From assembly GCF_041320705.1 (NCBI RefSeq), contig NZ_JBGGTQ010000001.1, positions 310,001-374,000 on the forward strand: a DNA stretch of 64,000 bases, given 5' to 3'. The notes under the pieces are model-generated. The model had not been told where the DNA came from and did not search any database. It was given only the letters and a program-made list of their open reading frames with translations. This DNA is from Kineococcus mangrovi. Its GTDB lineage: Bacteria; Actinomycetota; Actinomycetes; Actinomycetales; Kineococcaceae. The translations under genes and the position numbers were made by a program. Positions 1 through 8,880 of this stretch are shown here, in pieces; position 1 is the first letter of the stretch; every line of letters begins with the position of its first letter.

Positions 1-315
1 CTTGCCCGGGAAGTTCAGCCGGGCGATCGCGTAGGCGGCGAACATCGAGAGCACGACGGCGATGAGCGTCGCCGCCAGGCAGGTGATGATCGAGTTCCGC
101 AGGGCCGGCAGGAACAGGTCCGAGCCGTTGCCGCGGAAGATGCCGTCGTAGTTCGCCCACGTCACCTGCGACGGGAAGAACTGCCGGTCCGACAGGGCCG
201 CCTCGGACTTGAAGCTCATCGAGACGATGTAGGCCACCGGCACCACCGCGTACAGCACGATGAGCAGGGCCCCCACGTACCAGCCGATCCTCTCCTTGAC
301 CGACATCGCACCCAT
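1..315 (-). CDS. sugB: Trehalose-type ABC transporter permease SugB (partial, N-terminal 105 codons)
   Basis: This is an inner-membrane permease of the MalG/SugB class, cut by the left window edge so only the N-terminal part is present. It starts MGAMSVKERIGW, has a first membrane segment near residues 10-32 and a second in the last third, and contains NYDGIFRG and an AAYAIARLNFPGK stretch closely resembling mycobacterial SugB. The ATG shares a base with the stop of sugA (TGATG), so the two are translationally coupled. It should pair with SugA and an ATPase (SugC-like, off the edge) to import a disaccharide captured by LpqY. A second in-frame ATG lies nine bases downstream. The family call is firm; trehalose as substrate is inferred from the LpqY/SugA similarity. 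Confidence 0.85.
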   Translation of the reverse strand, partial: MGAMSVKERIGWYVGALLIVLYAVVPVAYIVSMSFKSEAALSDRQFFPSQVTWANYDGIFRGNGSDLFLPALRNSIITCLAATLIAVVLSMFAAYAIARLNFPGK

Positions 316-1271
316 CAGCCTTCACCCCTCGCTCGGGCCAGGTCGACCTTGAACACCTTGATCGCGACGAAGCAGATCACCAGGACGCAGACGAAGAGCA
401 GGACCGACACGGCCGATCCCAGCCCGATCTCCAGCCGGCTGATCGTCTGGTTGTAGGCCAGCGACGAGACGGTCTCGGTGCCCGCCGCGCCGTTGGTCAT
501 GATGTAGACGTTGTCGAAGATGCGGAAGGCGTCCAGCGCGCGGAACAGCAGCGCCACCATGATCGACGCCTTCATGTTCGGCAGCGTCACCCGCCACAGC
601 CGTTCCCACGCCGTGGCCCCGTCCACCTTGGCGGCCTCGGTCATGTCGGCCGGCACCTGGGCCAGCCCGGCCAGCAGGAGCAGGGAGATGAACGGGGTCG
701 TCTTCCAGATCTCCGAGAGGCAGATGACGAACAACGCCGACCACTTGTTGGCGAACCAGTCGAAGTCGCCCAGACCGAGCAGGTCGTTCATGAACCCCGT
801 CGTCAGCGCGAACGCGTACTGCCACGCGTAGGCCGAGACGACGGTGATGATGGCGTAGGGCACGAGGATCGCGGTGCGGACGATGGGCCGCAGCCACCCC
901 AGCACCTTGTGCATGACCATGGCCAGGGCGAAACCGATGACCAGCTCGACGGCCACGGTGACGACGGTGATGAGGGCGGTGTTGACCAGGGCCGACCACC
1001 ACAGGCCGTCGGTCAGGATGACGCCGTAGTTCTTCAGGCCCACGAACTCGCGGTCGCCCGGTGCGGTCAGCCGGAAGCTGAACAGGGACTCGTACAGGGC
1101 CTGCAGGATCGGGTACCCCGTGACCGCGATGAGGATCACGAACGCCGGCCCGGCCAGGTACCAGCCCAGGCGGGCCTCGGACCGGGCCTTGTCCGAACCC
1201 CGCGGCTTCCTCGCCGCCGACCGGGAGACGGACACGTCCCCGGCCGAGCGGGTCTGCATCTGCGAGCTCAC
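315..1271 (-). CDS. sugA: Trehalose-type ABC transporter permease SugA
   Basis: This 318-residue membrane permease of the MalF/SugA class forms the translocation pore with SugB. The GTG start overlaps the lpqY stop (GTGA). After a basic cytosolic N-terminus there are six predicted membrane segments. The cytoplasmic EAA loop that contacts the ATPase is visible as EAAKVDGATAWERL, followed by a helix reading LLFRALDAFRIFDNVYI. ILVPYAIITVVSAYAW and EIWKTTPFISLLLLAGLA are near-verbatim features of mycobacterial SugA as I remember it. Together with lpqY and sugB it makes a trehalose-recycling type importer. Trehalose specificity is inferred from homology. Confidence 0.9.
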   Translation of the reverse strand: MSSQMQTRSAGDVSVSRSAARKPRGSDKARSEARLGWYLAGPAFVILIAVTGYPILQALYESLFSFRLTAPGDREFVGLKNYGVILTDGLWWSALVNTALITVVTVAVELVIGFALAMVMHKVLGWLRPIVRTAILVPYAIITVVSAYAWQYAFALTTGFMNDLLGLGDFDWFANKWSALFVICLSEIWKTTPFISLLLLAGLAQVPADMTEAAKVDGATAWERLWRVTLPNMKASIMVALLFRALDAFRIFDNVYIMTNGAAGTETVSSLAYNQTISRLEIGLGSAVSVLLFVCVLVICFVAIKVFKVDLARARGEG

Positions 1272-2569
1272 AGCAGCCTCTCCCCTCGCAGGACCTCCAG
1301 GATGTACTCCTGGGAGGTGACCGGTGTCTGCTGCGTCACCGACGAGACCGGCTGCCACCGGTCGGCGATGCCCTGGCTGACCTCGTTGTAGTAGGCCGTC
1401 TGCGGACGCGGGGCCGCGGCCTTCAGGGACTCCCGGATCGTGTCGTACATGGGGTAGGCCTCCTGCACCGTCGGGTCGTCGTAGACCGACTCCAACGCCG
1501 CCGGGTTCCCGTCGGAGACCATGTAGGCCGCCTGGTTCTGCTCCGAGACGATGCAGGAGACCGCCTGGAAGGCGGCGTCCTGGTGCTCGCTGAAGGCGCT
1601 GACGCCGACGTCGATCCCGCCGAGCGGCGGTTTGGCCTCCTGCCCCTGGCTCATCGCCGGGTAGGTCGTCCAGCCGTAGTCGTCGAAGACCGCCTGGTCC
1701 ATCGTGCCCTCCTCGGCCGCCGCCTTGCCCTGGGCGTAGACGAACGGCCAGTTCACCATGAACGCCGCACCGCCCTGCTGGAACAGGTTGGCCGTGGCGG
1801 CCTCGTCGCGGTTGTCGATGCCCGGGCCGCCGACACCGGCCGCGGTGATGTCCTGCATGACCTTCGCGGCGGCCCGGCCGGCCTCGGAGTCGATGCCCAG
1901 CCGCAGGTCCTCGCCCTTGGCGTCGGGGTTCTCGATGATCGTCCCGCCGGCCGAGGTGATCATGGCGTTGACCCACACCGTCATGGACTCCGCGCGCTGG
2001 CCCTGCACGCCGATCGCGGTGCCCTGCGCCTGCGCCGCCGCGACGAGCTGGTCCCAGGTCACCGGCTGGGAGGTGTCCAGCCCGGCGGCCTGCGCCACGG
2101 ACTCGCGGAACCACAGCAGCTGGGTGTTGGCCCAGAACGGGGCGGCCACCAGCTGGTCCTTCCAGGTGGCCCCCTGGACGGCCCCGTCCACGACCCCGTC
2201 GGACCACTGCTGCTGCAGGTCCGCCGGGATCTGCGCGAGGAACCCCGCCTCGGAGGTCTCCGGCACGAAGACCGGGTCCAGGCTCATGAGGTCGATCGAG
2301 GTGTCGTTGCCCGCCAGGCGCCGCATGAGCTGCTCGCGCTGCTGCGCCGCGTCGCTGGGCAGGATGGAGACGTCGATCGCGTAGGCACCGTTCGAGGCGG
2401 CGGTGCAGTCGGCGGCGATCCTCTGCTGACCGCCGTTGTCCGGGTTGATGTACCAGTTCAGCGTCGGGGTCCCCGACGCGGTGCTCGATCCCCCGCACGC
2501 CGTGAGACCACCGGCGAGCACCGTCGCGGCGCTCAGGATCCCCAGCCGGGTCCGCCATCGGCCAGCCAC
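1268..2569 (-). CDS. lpqY: LpqY-like trehalose-binding lipoprotein
   Basis: This 433-residue extracytoplasmic solute-binding lipoprotein has a signal peptide ending in a lipobox (GGLTAC, Cys25). The mature protein carries motifs I associate with mycobacterial LpqY: NTQLLWFRESV, VWVNAMITSAGG, VNWPFVYA, YPAMSQGQEAKPPLGGIDVGV and YPMYDTIRESLKAAAPRPQT. GTG was chosen as start because a strong AAGGAGGG lies a few bases upstream and the signal peptide begins there. It is first in lpqY-sugA-sugB and should deliver trehalose (in mycobacteria released from mycolate turnover) to the permeases. This organism may not make mycolates, so the local source of trehalose is unknown. Confidence 0.85.
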   Translation of the reverse strand: MAGRWRTRLGILSAATVLAGGLTACGGSSTASGTPTLNWYINPDNGGQQRIAADCTAASNGAYAIDVSILPSDAAQQREQLMRRLAGNDTSIDLMSLDPVFVPETSEAGFLAQIPADLQQQWSDGVVDGAVQGATWKDQLVAAPFWANTQLLWFRESVAQAAGLDTSQPVTWDQLVAAAQAQGTAIGVQGQRAESMTVWVNAMITSAGGTIIENPDAKGEDLRLGIDSEAGRAAAKVMQDITAAGVGGPGIDNRDEAATANLFQQGGAAFMVNWPFVYAQGKAAAEEGTMDQAVFDDYGWTTYPAMSQGQEAKPPLGGIDVGVSAFSEHQDAAFQAVSCIVSEQNQAAYMVSDGNPAALESVYDDPTVQEAYPMYDTIRESLKAAAPRPQTAYYNEVSQGIADRWQPVSSVTQQTPVTSQEYILEVLRGERLL

Positions 2570-2617
2570 AGCCCCTCCTTCGACTCCGTCGTCTCTAGCT
2601 GATGACCATGGCTACAC

Positions 2618-2632
2618 CTGTGGTCCTCACAG
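2618..2632. promoter_or_regulatory. Inverted repeat CTGTG-N5-CACAG between lpqY and fumC
   Basis: A perfect 5+5 dyad (CTGTG GTCCT CACAG) lies about 50 bases upstream of the lpqY start in the 160-bp divergent gap. It could be an operator for the sugar transporter, but short dyads occur by chance and no regulator gene is adjacent. Confidence 0.3.
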
Positions 2633-2729
2633 CGCACTCCGAGGCGGGCCCCCGCCGGGCGATCGTGAACCGACCGTGATCCGCGCCACCGGGTGACCCG
2701 TCCCGCGGGGTTGTTGGCAGGATGGAGCC

Positions 2730-4157
2730 ATGGCCAGTGAAGCCCCCTCCCCCCAGACCGGTGCGCCCGAGCAGGCGCAGTTCCGCATCGAGCACGACAC
2801 GATGGGGGAGGTCAGGGTCCCGGCCGCCGCGAAGTACCGCGCGCAGACGCAGCGGGCCGTGGAGAACTTCCCGATCTCGGGCACGCCGCTGGAGCGCGCG
2901 CACATCGAGGCCCTGGCCCGCATCAAGAAGGCGGCCGCCCTGGCGAACGCCGAGCTCGGCGTCCTGGACCACGACCTGGCCCAGGCCGTCGCCGACGCCG
3001 CCGAGGAGGTCGCCACCGGCCGCTGGGACGGGGAGTTCCCCGTCGACATCTTCCAGACGGGCTCGGGCACCAGCTCGAACATGAACGCCAACGAGGTCGT
3101 CGCGACGCTGGCCACGGAGCGCCTCGGCTCCCCGGTCCACCCCAACGACCACGTCAACGCCTCGCAGTCCTCCAACGACGTCTTCCCGACCTCGGTGCAC
3201 GTGGCCGCGACGTCGGCCGTCGTCAACGACCTCGTCCCGGCGCTGACCCACCTGCGGGACTCCCTGCAGCGCAAAGCGAGCGAGTGGGCCGACGTCGTGA
3301 AGTCCGGTCGCACCCACCTCATGGACGCGACCCCCGTGACCCTCGGCCAGGAGTTCGCCGGGTACGCCGCCCAGCTGACCCGCGGCATCGAGCGGGTCGA
3401 GGCGACCGTCGTGCGCGTGGCCGAGGTGCCGCTGGGCGGGACGGCCGTCGGCACCGGCATCAACACCCCGCCCGGGTTCCCCCAGCGCGTCATCGAGCTG
3501 CTGGCCGCCGACACGGGGCTGCCGCTGACGGAGGCGGCCGACCACTTCGAGGCCCAGGGCGCCCGCGACGCCCTCGTCGAGCTCTCCGGCGCCCTCAAGG
3601 TCGTGGCCGTGAGCCTGACGAAGGTCTGCAACGACCTGCGCTGGATGGGGTCCGGCCCGCGCACCGGGCTGGGCGAGCTGCGGCTGCCGGACCTGCAGCC
3701 GGGGTCCTCGATCATGCCGGGCAAGGTCAACCCCGTCGTCCCGGAGGCGACGCTCATGGTGTGCGCGCAGGTCGTCGGCAACGACGCGACCGTCGCGTGG
3801 GCCGGGGCCAGCGGGTCCTTCGAGCTGAACGTGCAGATCCCGGTCATGGCCCGCAACGTCCTGGAGTCGGCCCGGCTGCTGGGCAACGCCTCCACGCTCC
3901 TGGCCGACCGCACGATCGACGGCCTCGAGGCCGACGTCGAGGCCTGCCGCCGCTTCGCGGAGTCCTCCCCGTCCATCGTCACCCCGCTCAACCGCGTCAT
4001 CGGCTACGAGGCCGCGGCCAAGGTGGCCAAGCACGCCGTCGCCACGGGGTCGACCGTGCGCGAGGCCGTCGTCGACCTCGGGTTCGTCGAGCGCGGCGAG
4101 GTGAGCGAGGAGCAGCTCGACACCGCCCTGGACGTGATGTCCATGACCCACCCCTGA
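2730..4157 (+). CDS. fumC: Class II fumarate hydratase
   Basis: This is the cytosolic TCA-cycle enzyme interconverting fumarate and malate, a homotetramer without an iron-sulfur cluster. At 475 residues it has the normal class II length. The superfamily signature [11 protein letters not shown] is at residues 325-335, the substrate loop [14 protein letters not shown] at 110-123, and [17 protein letters not shown] at 192-208 contains the active-site His196. The ATG has AGGA seven bases upstream. It is transcribed alone and converges on rpsD, with a long hairpin between them. The equivalent gene (Rv1098c) lies near phoH2 in mycobacteria, matching the order seen here. Confidence 0.97.
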   Translation: MASEAPSPQTGAPEQAQFRIEHDTMGEVRVPAAAKYRAQTQRAVENFPISGTPLERAHIEALARIKKAAALANAELGVLDHDLAQAVADAAEEVATGRWDGEFPVDIFQTGSGTSSNMNANEVVATLATERLGSPVHPNDHVNASQSSNDVFPTSVHVAATSAVVNDLVPALTHLRDSLQRKASEWADVVKSGRTHLMDATPVTLGQEFAGYAAQLTRGIERVEATVVRVAEVPLGGTAVGTGINTPPGFPQRVIELLAADTGLPLTEAADHFEAQGARDALVELSGALKVVAVSLTKVCNDLRWMGSGPRTGLGELRLPDLQPGSSIMPGKVNPVVPEATLMVCAQVVGNDATVAWAGASGSFELNVQIPVMARNVLESARLLGNASTLLADRTIDGLEADVEACRRFAESSPSIVTPLNRVIGYEAAAKVAKHAVATGSTVREAVVDLGFVERGEVSEEQLDTALDVMSMTHP

Positions 4158-4268
4158 CACGCGCGCGGGCGGTTCGCCGTCGAGGCTGCGCCGGGTGCTC
4201 GCCCGTCTCCGTCGGCCCTCCTCGCGCAGCGCGGGTCCGCCCGCCTCCGGGGAGCGCCGGGAACGCCG

Positions 4269-4304
4269 CAGGGCGCCGGCCCCCTCGCGGGGACCGGCGC
4301 CCTG
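4269..4304. terminator. Bidirectional hairpin terminator between fumC and rpsD
   Basis: A 16-bp stem with one mismatch (4269-4284 with 4289-4304) and a TCGC loop sits between the convergent ends of fumC and rpsD. There is no T tract, as is common in GC-rich actinobacteria. Confidence 0.7.
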
Positions 4305-4350
4305 TGGTGCGCTCCGGGTGGAGCCGGTGGTGCTGCGCCGTGCGGCGGGC

Positions 4351-4959
4351 TCAGCGCGAGTAGTACTCGACGACGAGCTGCTCGTCGCAGGTCACGGGGA
4401 TCTGCTCGCGGACCGGCAGGGCGTTCACCGTGGCGGTGAGGTCCTGGCGCTCCACGGACAGCCAGCCCGGGATCTCGTTGTCGCTCCAGCCGCCCTCGGC
4501 CGCCACGATGAACGGCGTCTTCGACTTCGACCGCGGGGCGACCTCGACGGTCTGGCCCGGGACGACGCGGAAGGAGGGGCGGTCGACGCGACGGCCGTCG
4601 ACGACGATGTGGCGGTGCACGACCATCTGGCGGGCCTGGTAGATGGTCCGGGCGAAGCCCGCGCGCCACACGACGGCGTCCAGGCGCGTCTCGAGCAGCT
4701 GCACCAGGTTCTGACCCGTCTTGCCCGGCTTGCGCTTGGCGAGGTCGTAGGCACGACGCAGCTGGGTCTCGCTGACGTCGTACTGGTAGCGCAGGCGCTG
4801 CTTCTCCCGCAGCTGCGTCGCGTAGTCCGACGCCTTCTTCTGCTTGCGGCCGTGCATGCCCGGGGGGTACGGGCGACGGTCCATGAAGCGGGCGGCCTTC
4901 GGCGTGAGGGCCACCCCGAGCGCGCGGCTGATGCGCACCTTGGGTCGGGCGTTGTTCAT
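4351..4959 (-). CDS. rpsD: 30S ribosomal protein S4 (cysteine-less form)
   Basis: This 202-residue primary 16S rRNA-binding protein nucleates small-subunit assembly. It opens [15 protein letters not shown], the form lacking the N-terminal zinc cysteines of E. coli-type S4 and usual in Micrococcales-like actinobacteria. [14 protein letters not shown] is conserved, and the S4 RNA-binding domain spans about residues 93-155 ([30 protein letters not shown]). AGGAGAG precedes the ATG with good spacing. It stands alone rather than in the S13-S11-S4 operon. An iron-box-like sequence begins 17 bases upstream of the start but may serve the divergent gene instead. Confidence 0.97.
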   Translation of the reverse strand: MNNARPKVRISRALGVALTPKAARFMDRRPYPPGMHGRKQKKASDYATQLREKQRLRYQYDVSETQLRRAYDLAKRKPGKTGQNLVQLLETRLDAVVWRAGFARTIYQARQMVVHRHIVVDGRRVDRPSFRVVPGQTVEVAPRSKSKTPFIVAAEGGWSDNEIPGWLSVERQDLTATVNALPVREQIPVTCDEQLVVEYYSR

Positions 4960-4975
4960 TCCACTCTCCTGATCG

Positions 4976-4994
4976 TAAGGTGAGCCTAGCCAAA
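4976..4994. promoter_or_regulatory. Candidate IdeR/DtxR iron box
   Basis: TAAGGTGAGCCTAGCCAAA matches 16 of 19 positions of the IdeR/DtxR consensus TWAGGTWAGSCTWACCTWA, counted by eye. It lies in the 93-bp divergent gap between rpsD and the DUF2470 gene, 58 bases before the latter's start. DUF2470 occurs at the C-terminus of haem-utilisation proteins, so iron-dependent repression of that gene makes sense. Repression of rpsD would be surprising. Confidence 0.55.
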
Positions 4995-4999
4995 GTCGA

Positions 5000-5014
5000 G
5001 GAGCTCGAAGCTCC
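5000..5014. repeat. Small hairpin in the DUF2470 gene leader
   Basis: GGAGCT CGA AGCTCC forms a perfect 6-bp stem between the iron box and the ribosome-binding site of the DUF2470 gene. It could be a transcript-stability element; no function is assigned. Confidence 0.3.
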
Positions 5015-5052
5015 CCGCACCAGCTAGGACGATCGCGCTCCGAGGAGGCACT

Positions 5053-6024
5053 GTGAACCACCGGATCCAGGGGATCGACCGGGCCACGGCACCCGACCCC
5101 CGACGTTCGGGGGCTGCGGAGCGCACCGAGCCCAAGACTACGGCCTCCGAGGCCGTGCCTCCGACCACGCCCCCGGCACCCCGGCGGCCCACGCCCGCGC
5201 AGTGGGGCCGGACGCTCGCCGTCGGCACCGTCGCCGGGACGCTGCACCTGCCGCGCCTCGTCCGGCCCTGCGGTCACCCCCGCGACCCCCTCGGCCCGTC
5301 CCGCGAGGCCCGACCGCGCACGCAGCCCCACCCCGTCCAGCACCTCACCGACGCGTGGGGCGGTCTGCTCCTGCTCGTCGACGACGACTCGGCCCTGCAC
5401 GGGCACCTGGAGGCGCTGACGGCCGACGCCCGCTGGAACGGCGTCCCCGTGGTCCTCGACGTCCTCGACGTGCCCCCGGGGCAGGCGGCCCTGCCGCGCG
5501 CCCGGCTCAGCGTCACCGGCTGGGTCGAGTCGATCCTGCCCGCGGACCAGCGCCGGGTCGCCCAGACCGCGGCGGCCGTCCGACCGCTGGGGGCGCTGCT
5601 CGACGTGGGCACCAGCCGCTCGGTGTGGCGCCTGGAGGTCGCCGACGTGCGCGTCACGACGGCCGAGGGCGTGCACCTCGTCCCCGACGAGGAGTTCACC
5701 ACCGCCGCCCCCGACCCCCTCTACGACGACGAGGACGCCCTGGTCACCCGGCTGGAGACCGCGCACCGCGACGCGCTGGTCGGGTGGGTCCTCGACACGC
5801 TGCCCCCGCACGAGGCGCAGCAGACGCGCGAGGTCGCCGTGGTCGGCGTCGACCGGTACGGGCTCGACGTGCTCGTGACCGCGGGGTCGGGCACGAAGAC
5901 CCTGCGCGCCTCCTTCACCGAGCCGGTGCACACCCCCCACGACGTCGTCCGGGCGCTCTGCGGGATCTTCGGGTGCCCTTGCCGCGCAACGGGTCTCGGG
6001 GAGCACACGCACGAGGGCGCGTGA
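5053..6024 (+). CDS. DUF2470 domain protein, possibly haem/iron related
   Basis: This 323-residue soluble protein starts at GTG with AGGAGG five bases upstream. The first 60 residues are Pro/Ala/Arg-rich and probably disordered. The middle resembles the flavin-reductase-like split-barrel part of pyridoxamine-phosphate-oxidase-type proteins. The last 85 residues are a DUF2470 domain: [14 protein letters not shown] near 252-265, then [15 protein letters not shown] and the [15 protein letters not shown] helix. In characterised relatives this C-terminal domain accompanies haem-degrading split-barrel enzymes (HugZ type). The iron box upstream fits iron-responsive expression. CGIFGCPC near the C-terminus is an unusual cysteine cluster that might bind metal. 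Catalytic activity is not demonstrable from sequence. Confidence 0.75.
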   Translation: MNHRIQGIDRATAPDPRRSGAAERTEPKTTASEAVPPTTPPAPRRPTPAQWGRTLAVGTVAGTLHLPRLVRPCGHPRDPLGPSREARPRTQPHPVQHLTDAWGGLLLLVDDDSALHGHLEALTADARWNGVPVVLDVLDVPPGQAALPRARLSVTGWVESILPADQRRVAQTAAAVRPLGALLDVGTSRSVWRLEVADVRVTTAEGVHLVPDEEFTTAAPDPLYDDEDALVTRLETAHRDALVGWVLDTLPPHEAQQTREVAVVGVDRYGLDVLVTAGSGTKTLRASFTEPVHTPHDVVRALCGIFGCPCRATGLGEHTHEGA

Positions 6025-6046
6025 CCCCGGCGGGGTCACGCGCCCT
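6014..6046. terminator. Bidirectional hairpin terminator overlapping the DUF2470 gene stop
   Basis: A perfect 15-bp stem (6014-6028 with 6032-6046, loop GGC) overlaps the stop of the DUF2470 gene and lies just after the end of the convergent transglycosylase-like gene. Confidence 0.75.
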
Positions 6047-6066
6047 GGTGGGTCAGCGGGGCGGGC

Positions 6067-6915
6067 TCAGTACCAGTTGTTCGCCCTCGAGTGCGACCAG
6101 GCGCTGCAGGGACTGCCGTAGCGGCTCTCGACGTAGTTCAGCCCCCAGGTGATCTGGGTGACGGGGTTCGTCTCCCAGTCCGGCCCGGCCGAGCTCATCT
6201 TGCTGCCGGGCAGGGCCTGCGGGATGCCGTAGGCGCTGGAGGTGGGGTTGTCGGCCGAGTAGTCCCAGCCGCTCTCCTTGGTCCACAGCGAGTCCAGGCA
6301 GGAGAACTGCGCGTCGTTCCAGCCGCGGTCGGCGACCATGACCCGGGCGATGCCCCTCGGGTCGCGCTGGGCGTTGCGGGTGGCCTCGGCCGCGGCCTGC
6401 TGCCGGGCCTCCTCGGCCAGCCGGGCGGCCTCGGCGGCGGCGGCCGCCTCCGCGGCGGCCTTCTCGGCGGCCACGCGCTCGTCGGCGGCGGCACGCAGGC
6501 CGACCTGGTCGAACCAGGCGGCGGAGGTGGTGACCTGCCGGTCGGCCCGGGCGGCCTGCAGGAGCCGGTCGGGCGCGGCGGCCTCGGCCTCGGGGGCCGG
6601 GCCGGAGGTCAGGGCGGCGCCGGCCAGGACGGAGGCCGAGACGGCGACGGCGGCCGGTGCGGCCAGCCGGGCGGCGATCCGGCCGCGGGTCCGCCGGGGG
6701 CGGGTGCGCTGCCGAGAGGTCTCAGGGGTGCTGGTCAGCTCGTCCGTGAGCGCGCTGGTGCGGTGGGGCGGCAAGCCGGGCCTTCCGACGTTCTCCCGGC
6801 CCACGCCCGGTCGAGCTCGACCACCCGTCGGCGGGGCCGCGGCGCTCCGGGGAGCGCCGCCGTGGGACCCGGACGACCCGTCGGCCGCGTCGCGCGGCCG
6901 GTCGGTCGACGTCAC
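6067..6915 (-). CDS. Secreted lytic transglycosylase-like cell-wall protein
   Basis: This secreted protein has a C-terminal lysozyme-fold domain of the type annotated as aggregation-promoting-factor C-terminal-like. A basic stretch (RTRPRRTRGR) precedes a hydrophobic segment (about residues 88-105), then a long Ala/Glu-rich helix (ADERVAAEKAAAEAAAA, about 144-180), probably a coiled coil. The catalytic-type domain has LWTKESGWDYSADNPTSSAYGIPQ with Glu214 as candidate acid, and two Cys that may form a disulfide. The start is uncertain: GTG at 6915 gives an 87-residue leader before the signal segment and no clear ribosome-binding site, while GTG at 6804 gives a more usual signal peptide. The likely role is peptidoglycan remodelling. 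Confidence 0.8.
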   Translation of the reverse strand: MTSTDRPRDAADGSSGSHGGAPRSAAAPPTGGRARPGVGRENVGRPGLPPHRTSALTDELTSTPETSRQRTRPRRTRGRIAARLAAPAAVAVSASVLAGAALTSGPAPEAEAAAPDRLLQAARADRQVTTSAAWFDQVGLRAAADERVAAEKAAAEAAAAAEAARLAEEARQQAAAEATRNAQRDPRGIARVMVADRGWNDAQFSCLDSLWTKESGWDYSADNPTSSAYGIPQALPGSKMSSAGPDWETNPVTQITWGLNYVESRYGSPCSAWSHSRANNWY

Positions 6916-6984
6916 CGGAGCACTGGTTCCCGGTGACGACCTCGAGGTGCTGTCGGGAGAGCACGCTGCCTCGCCGCGGCACGC

Positions 6985-7000
6985 CTGGGCAAACGCCCAG
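6985..7000. repeat. Perfect hairpin in the leader of the transglycosylase-like gene
   Basis: CTGGGC AAAC GCCCAG forms a perfect 6-bp stem with a 4-base loop, 70 bases upstream of the GTG at 6915. Leaders of actinobacterial cell-wall lytic genes often carry c-di-AMP riboswitches, but the conserved ydaO core was not recognisable here. Confidence 0.35.
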
Positions 7001-7117
7001 AGGGCCGTTCGTCACGATGAGGTCACAGATCGGCGACGTTCTGTCGACTTTTGTGGAACATCTCACACGGAGACAGAGCCCTGGGAGCAGTTGGACGCGA
7101 CGATCGCCGGTTCGGTT

Positions 7118-7155
7118 CCGGGTCCGAGTCGGGACCTGCGCCGACCCGGACCCGG
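7118..7155 (-). terminator. Hairpin terminator downstream of phoH2
   Basis: A stem of about 15 bp with one mismatch (7118-7132 with 7141-7155, loop of 8) lies 40 bases beyond the phoH2 stop. It is the likely end of the phoH2 transcript. Confidence 0.65.
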
Positions 7156-7194
7156 GACCCTCGCGCCCCTCCCGTCCCGCTCGTCCCGTCCGCC

Positions 7195-8592
7195 TCAGGC
7201 GCCGAAGTCCGCCAGCAGCTCCGTGACGAGCGCGGCGACGGGCGAGCGCTCGGACCGGGTGAGCGTGACGTGCGCGAACAGCGGGTGCCCCTTGAGCGCC
7301 TCGACGACCGCGGCGACGCCGTCGTGCCGGCCCACGCGCAGGTTGTCGCGCTGGGCGACGTCGTGCGTCAGGACGACCTTGGACCCCTGGCCGATGCGGG
7401 ACAGGACCGTCAGCAGGACGTTGCGCTCCAGCGACTGCGCCTCGTCGACCACGACGTAGGAGTCGTGCAGCGACCGCCCGCGGATGTGCGTCAGCGGCAG
7501 GACCTCGAGCATGCCGCGGGCGAAGACCTCCTCGACGACCTTCGGGTCCACGACGGCCTCGAGGGTGTCGAAGACGGCCTGGCCCCAGGGCCCCATCTTC
7601 TCGGCCTCCGTGCCCGGCAGGTACCCGAGCTCCTGGCCGCCGACGGCGTACAGCGGGCGGAAGACGACGATCTTGCGGTGCTCACGGCGCTCCATGACCG
7701 CTTCCAGACCGGCGGCGAGCGCGAGCGCCGACTTGCCCGTCCCGGCCCGGCCCCCGAGGGAGACGATGCTGACCGTGGAGTCCAGCAGGGCGTCGAGCGC
7801 GATGCGCTGCTCCGCGGACCGGCCCCGGACCCCGAACGCCTCCCGGTCGCCCTTGACCACGCGCAGCGTCTTGTCGGGGGTGGTGCGACCGAGCGCGTGC
7901 CCGCGCGGGGACGAGAGCACCACCCCGGTGTTGACGGGCAGGTCGCGCAGCTCGGCCGTCTCCAGCGTCCCGGTGTCGTACAGGGCCGCGACGTCCTCGG
8001 CCGTCGCCGTGAGCTCCACGACCCCCGTCCAGCCGGAGTCGGGAGCCAGCTCGGCGCGGTACTCGTCGGCCGTCAGCCCGATGGCCGACGCCTTGACGCG
8101 CAGCGGCACGTCCTTGGACACGACGGTGACGCGGTGCCCCTCCTCGGCCAGGTTCTTCGCCACGGCCAGGATCCGGGTGTCCCCCGCCGTGGCCAGCGGC
8201 CCCGAGCGCAGCGAGGACGGCAGAGCCGTCGTGTCGGAGTGGTTCAGCTCCACGCGCAGGGTGCCGCCGGTGTCGCCGATGGTCATGGGCGCGTCGAGGC
8301 GGCCGTGCTCGACGCGCAGGTCGTCCAGGCGGCGCAGGGCCTCCCGGGCGAAGTAGCCCAGCTCGGGGTGGTGCCGCTTGCCCTGGAGCTCGCTGACGAC
8401 GACCAGCGGGAGGACGACGTCGTGCTCGGCGAAGCGGAACAGCGCACCGGGGTCGGACAGCAGGACGGAGGTGTCCAGCACGAAGGTCTGGCGGTCGGGA
8501 TCGGGCTGCAGCGCGCCCGCGCGGGCGGGGGTCGGGGTGTTCGGCACGGAGCCGGACCCGCGGCTGGTCTCGGAGCTGGCGTTGTCGACCAC
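7195..8592 (-). CDS. phoH2: PhoH2: PIN-domain RNase fused to PhoH ATPase/helicase
   Basis: This 465-residue cytosolic protein joins an N-terminal PIN nuclease domain (about 36-165; [12 protein letters not shown] with Asp40, acidic residues near D138 and D161) to a C-terminal PhoH ATPase domain. Walker A GRAGTGKS is at 281-288 and Walker B VVVDEAQS ends near 387. [17 protein letters not shown] and [10 protein letters not shown] are family hallmarks. Mycobacterial PhoH2 is reported to be an ATP-dependent RNA-unwinding ribonuclease, and this sequence aligns over its whole length. It lies between the transglycosylase-like gene and the Z-prenyl synthase, as in mycobacteria. It probably acts in RNA turnover. 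Confidence 0.93.
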   Translation of the reverse strand: MVDNASSETSRGSGSVPNTPTPARAGALQPDPDRQTFVLDTSVLLSDPGALFRFAEHDVVLPLVVVSELQGKRHHPELGYFAREALRRLDDLRVEHGRLDAPMTIGDTGGTLRVELNHSDTTALPSSLRSGPLATAGDTRILAVAKNLAEEGHRVTVVSKDVPLRVKASAIGLTADEYRAELAPDSGWTGVVELTATAEDVAALYDTGTLETAELRDLPVNTGVVLSSPRGHALGRTTPDKTLRVVKGDREAFGVRGRSAEQRIALDALLDSTVSIVSLGGRAGTGKSALALAAGLEAVMERREHRKIVVFRPLYAVGGQELGYLPGTEAEKMGPWGQAVFDTLEAVVDPKVVEEVFARGMLEVLPLTHIRGRSLHDSYVVVDEAQSLERNVLLTVLSRIGQGSKVVLTHDVAQRDNLRVGRHDGVAAVVEALKGHPLFAHVTLTRSERSPVAALVTELLADFGA

Positions 8593-8664
8593 GAACGTCT
8601 CCCGTTCTCGGGAGCCCGGGCGCGCCCGCGCCCGGACCCCCCTCAGCGGTGGACCGGGACCTCA

Positions 8665-8685
8665 GGTCGCCCTGCACGGGCGACC
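8665..8685 (-). repeat. Hairpin in the phoH2 leader
   Basis: A perfect 8-bp stem (GGTCGCCC with GGGCGACC, loop TGCAC) lies 73 bases upstream of the phoH2 start in the 288-bp gap after the Z-prenyl synthase gene. It may be a leader structure or a second terminator; no T tract follows. Confidence 0.4.
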
Positions 8686-8737
8686 CGGGACCGGGCCTCC
8701 CCGCTGCGCTGGACAGCTCGCACGGCGACCTCCCGAG

Positions 8738-8757
8738 CGGGGAGCGGACGCTCCCCG
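8738..8757 (-). terminator. Hairpin downstream of the isoprenyl transferase gene
   Basis: CGGGGAGCG and CGCTCCCCG form a perfect 9-bp dyad with only two central bases, 124 bases after the end of the isoprenyl transferase gene and before phoH2. It is probably a factor-independent terminator. Confidence 0.5.
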
Positions 8758-8880
8758 TCTGCGCACGACGCTATCCGCCGCGAGGCTCCGGGACGGGACG
8801 AACACGCGCGTGCGTCTGACGAACGGGTGACATCGCGGTGACGGGTTCCCTCCGCTCACCCGGCTCGTGCGCGGAGCGGG

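Noticed and set aside
315-2558. 747-codon frame joining sugA to a long N-terminal extension
   Set aside because: The extension is an out-of-frame reading of lpqY. sugA starts at GTG 1271, which overlaps the lpqY stop.
6916-7194. Possible c-di-AMP (ydaO-type) riboswitch upstream of the transglycosylase-like gene
   Set aside because: The gene type is a common target, but the conserved ydaO core motifs could not be found in the 279-bp leader; only one simple hairpin is clear. A covariance-model search would decide.
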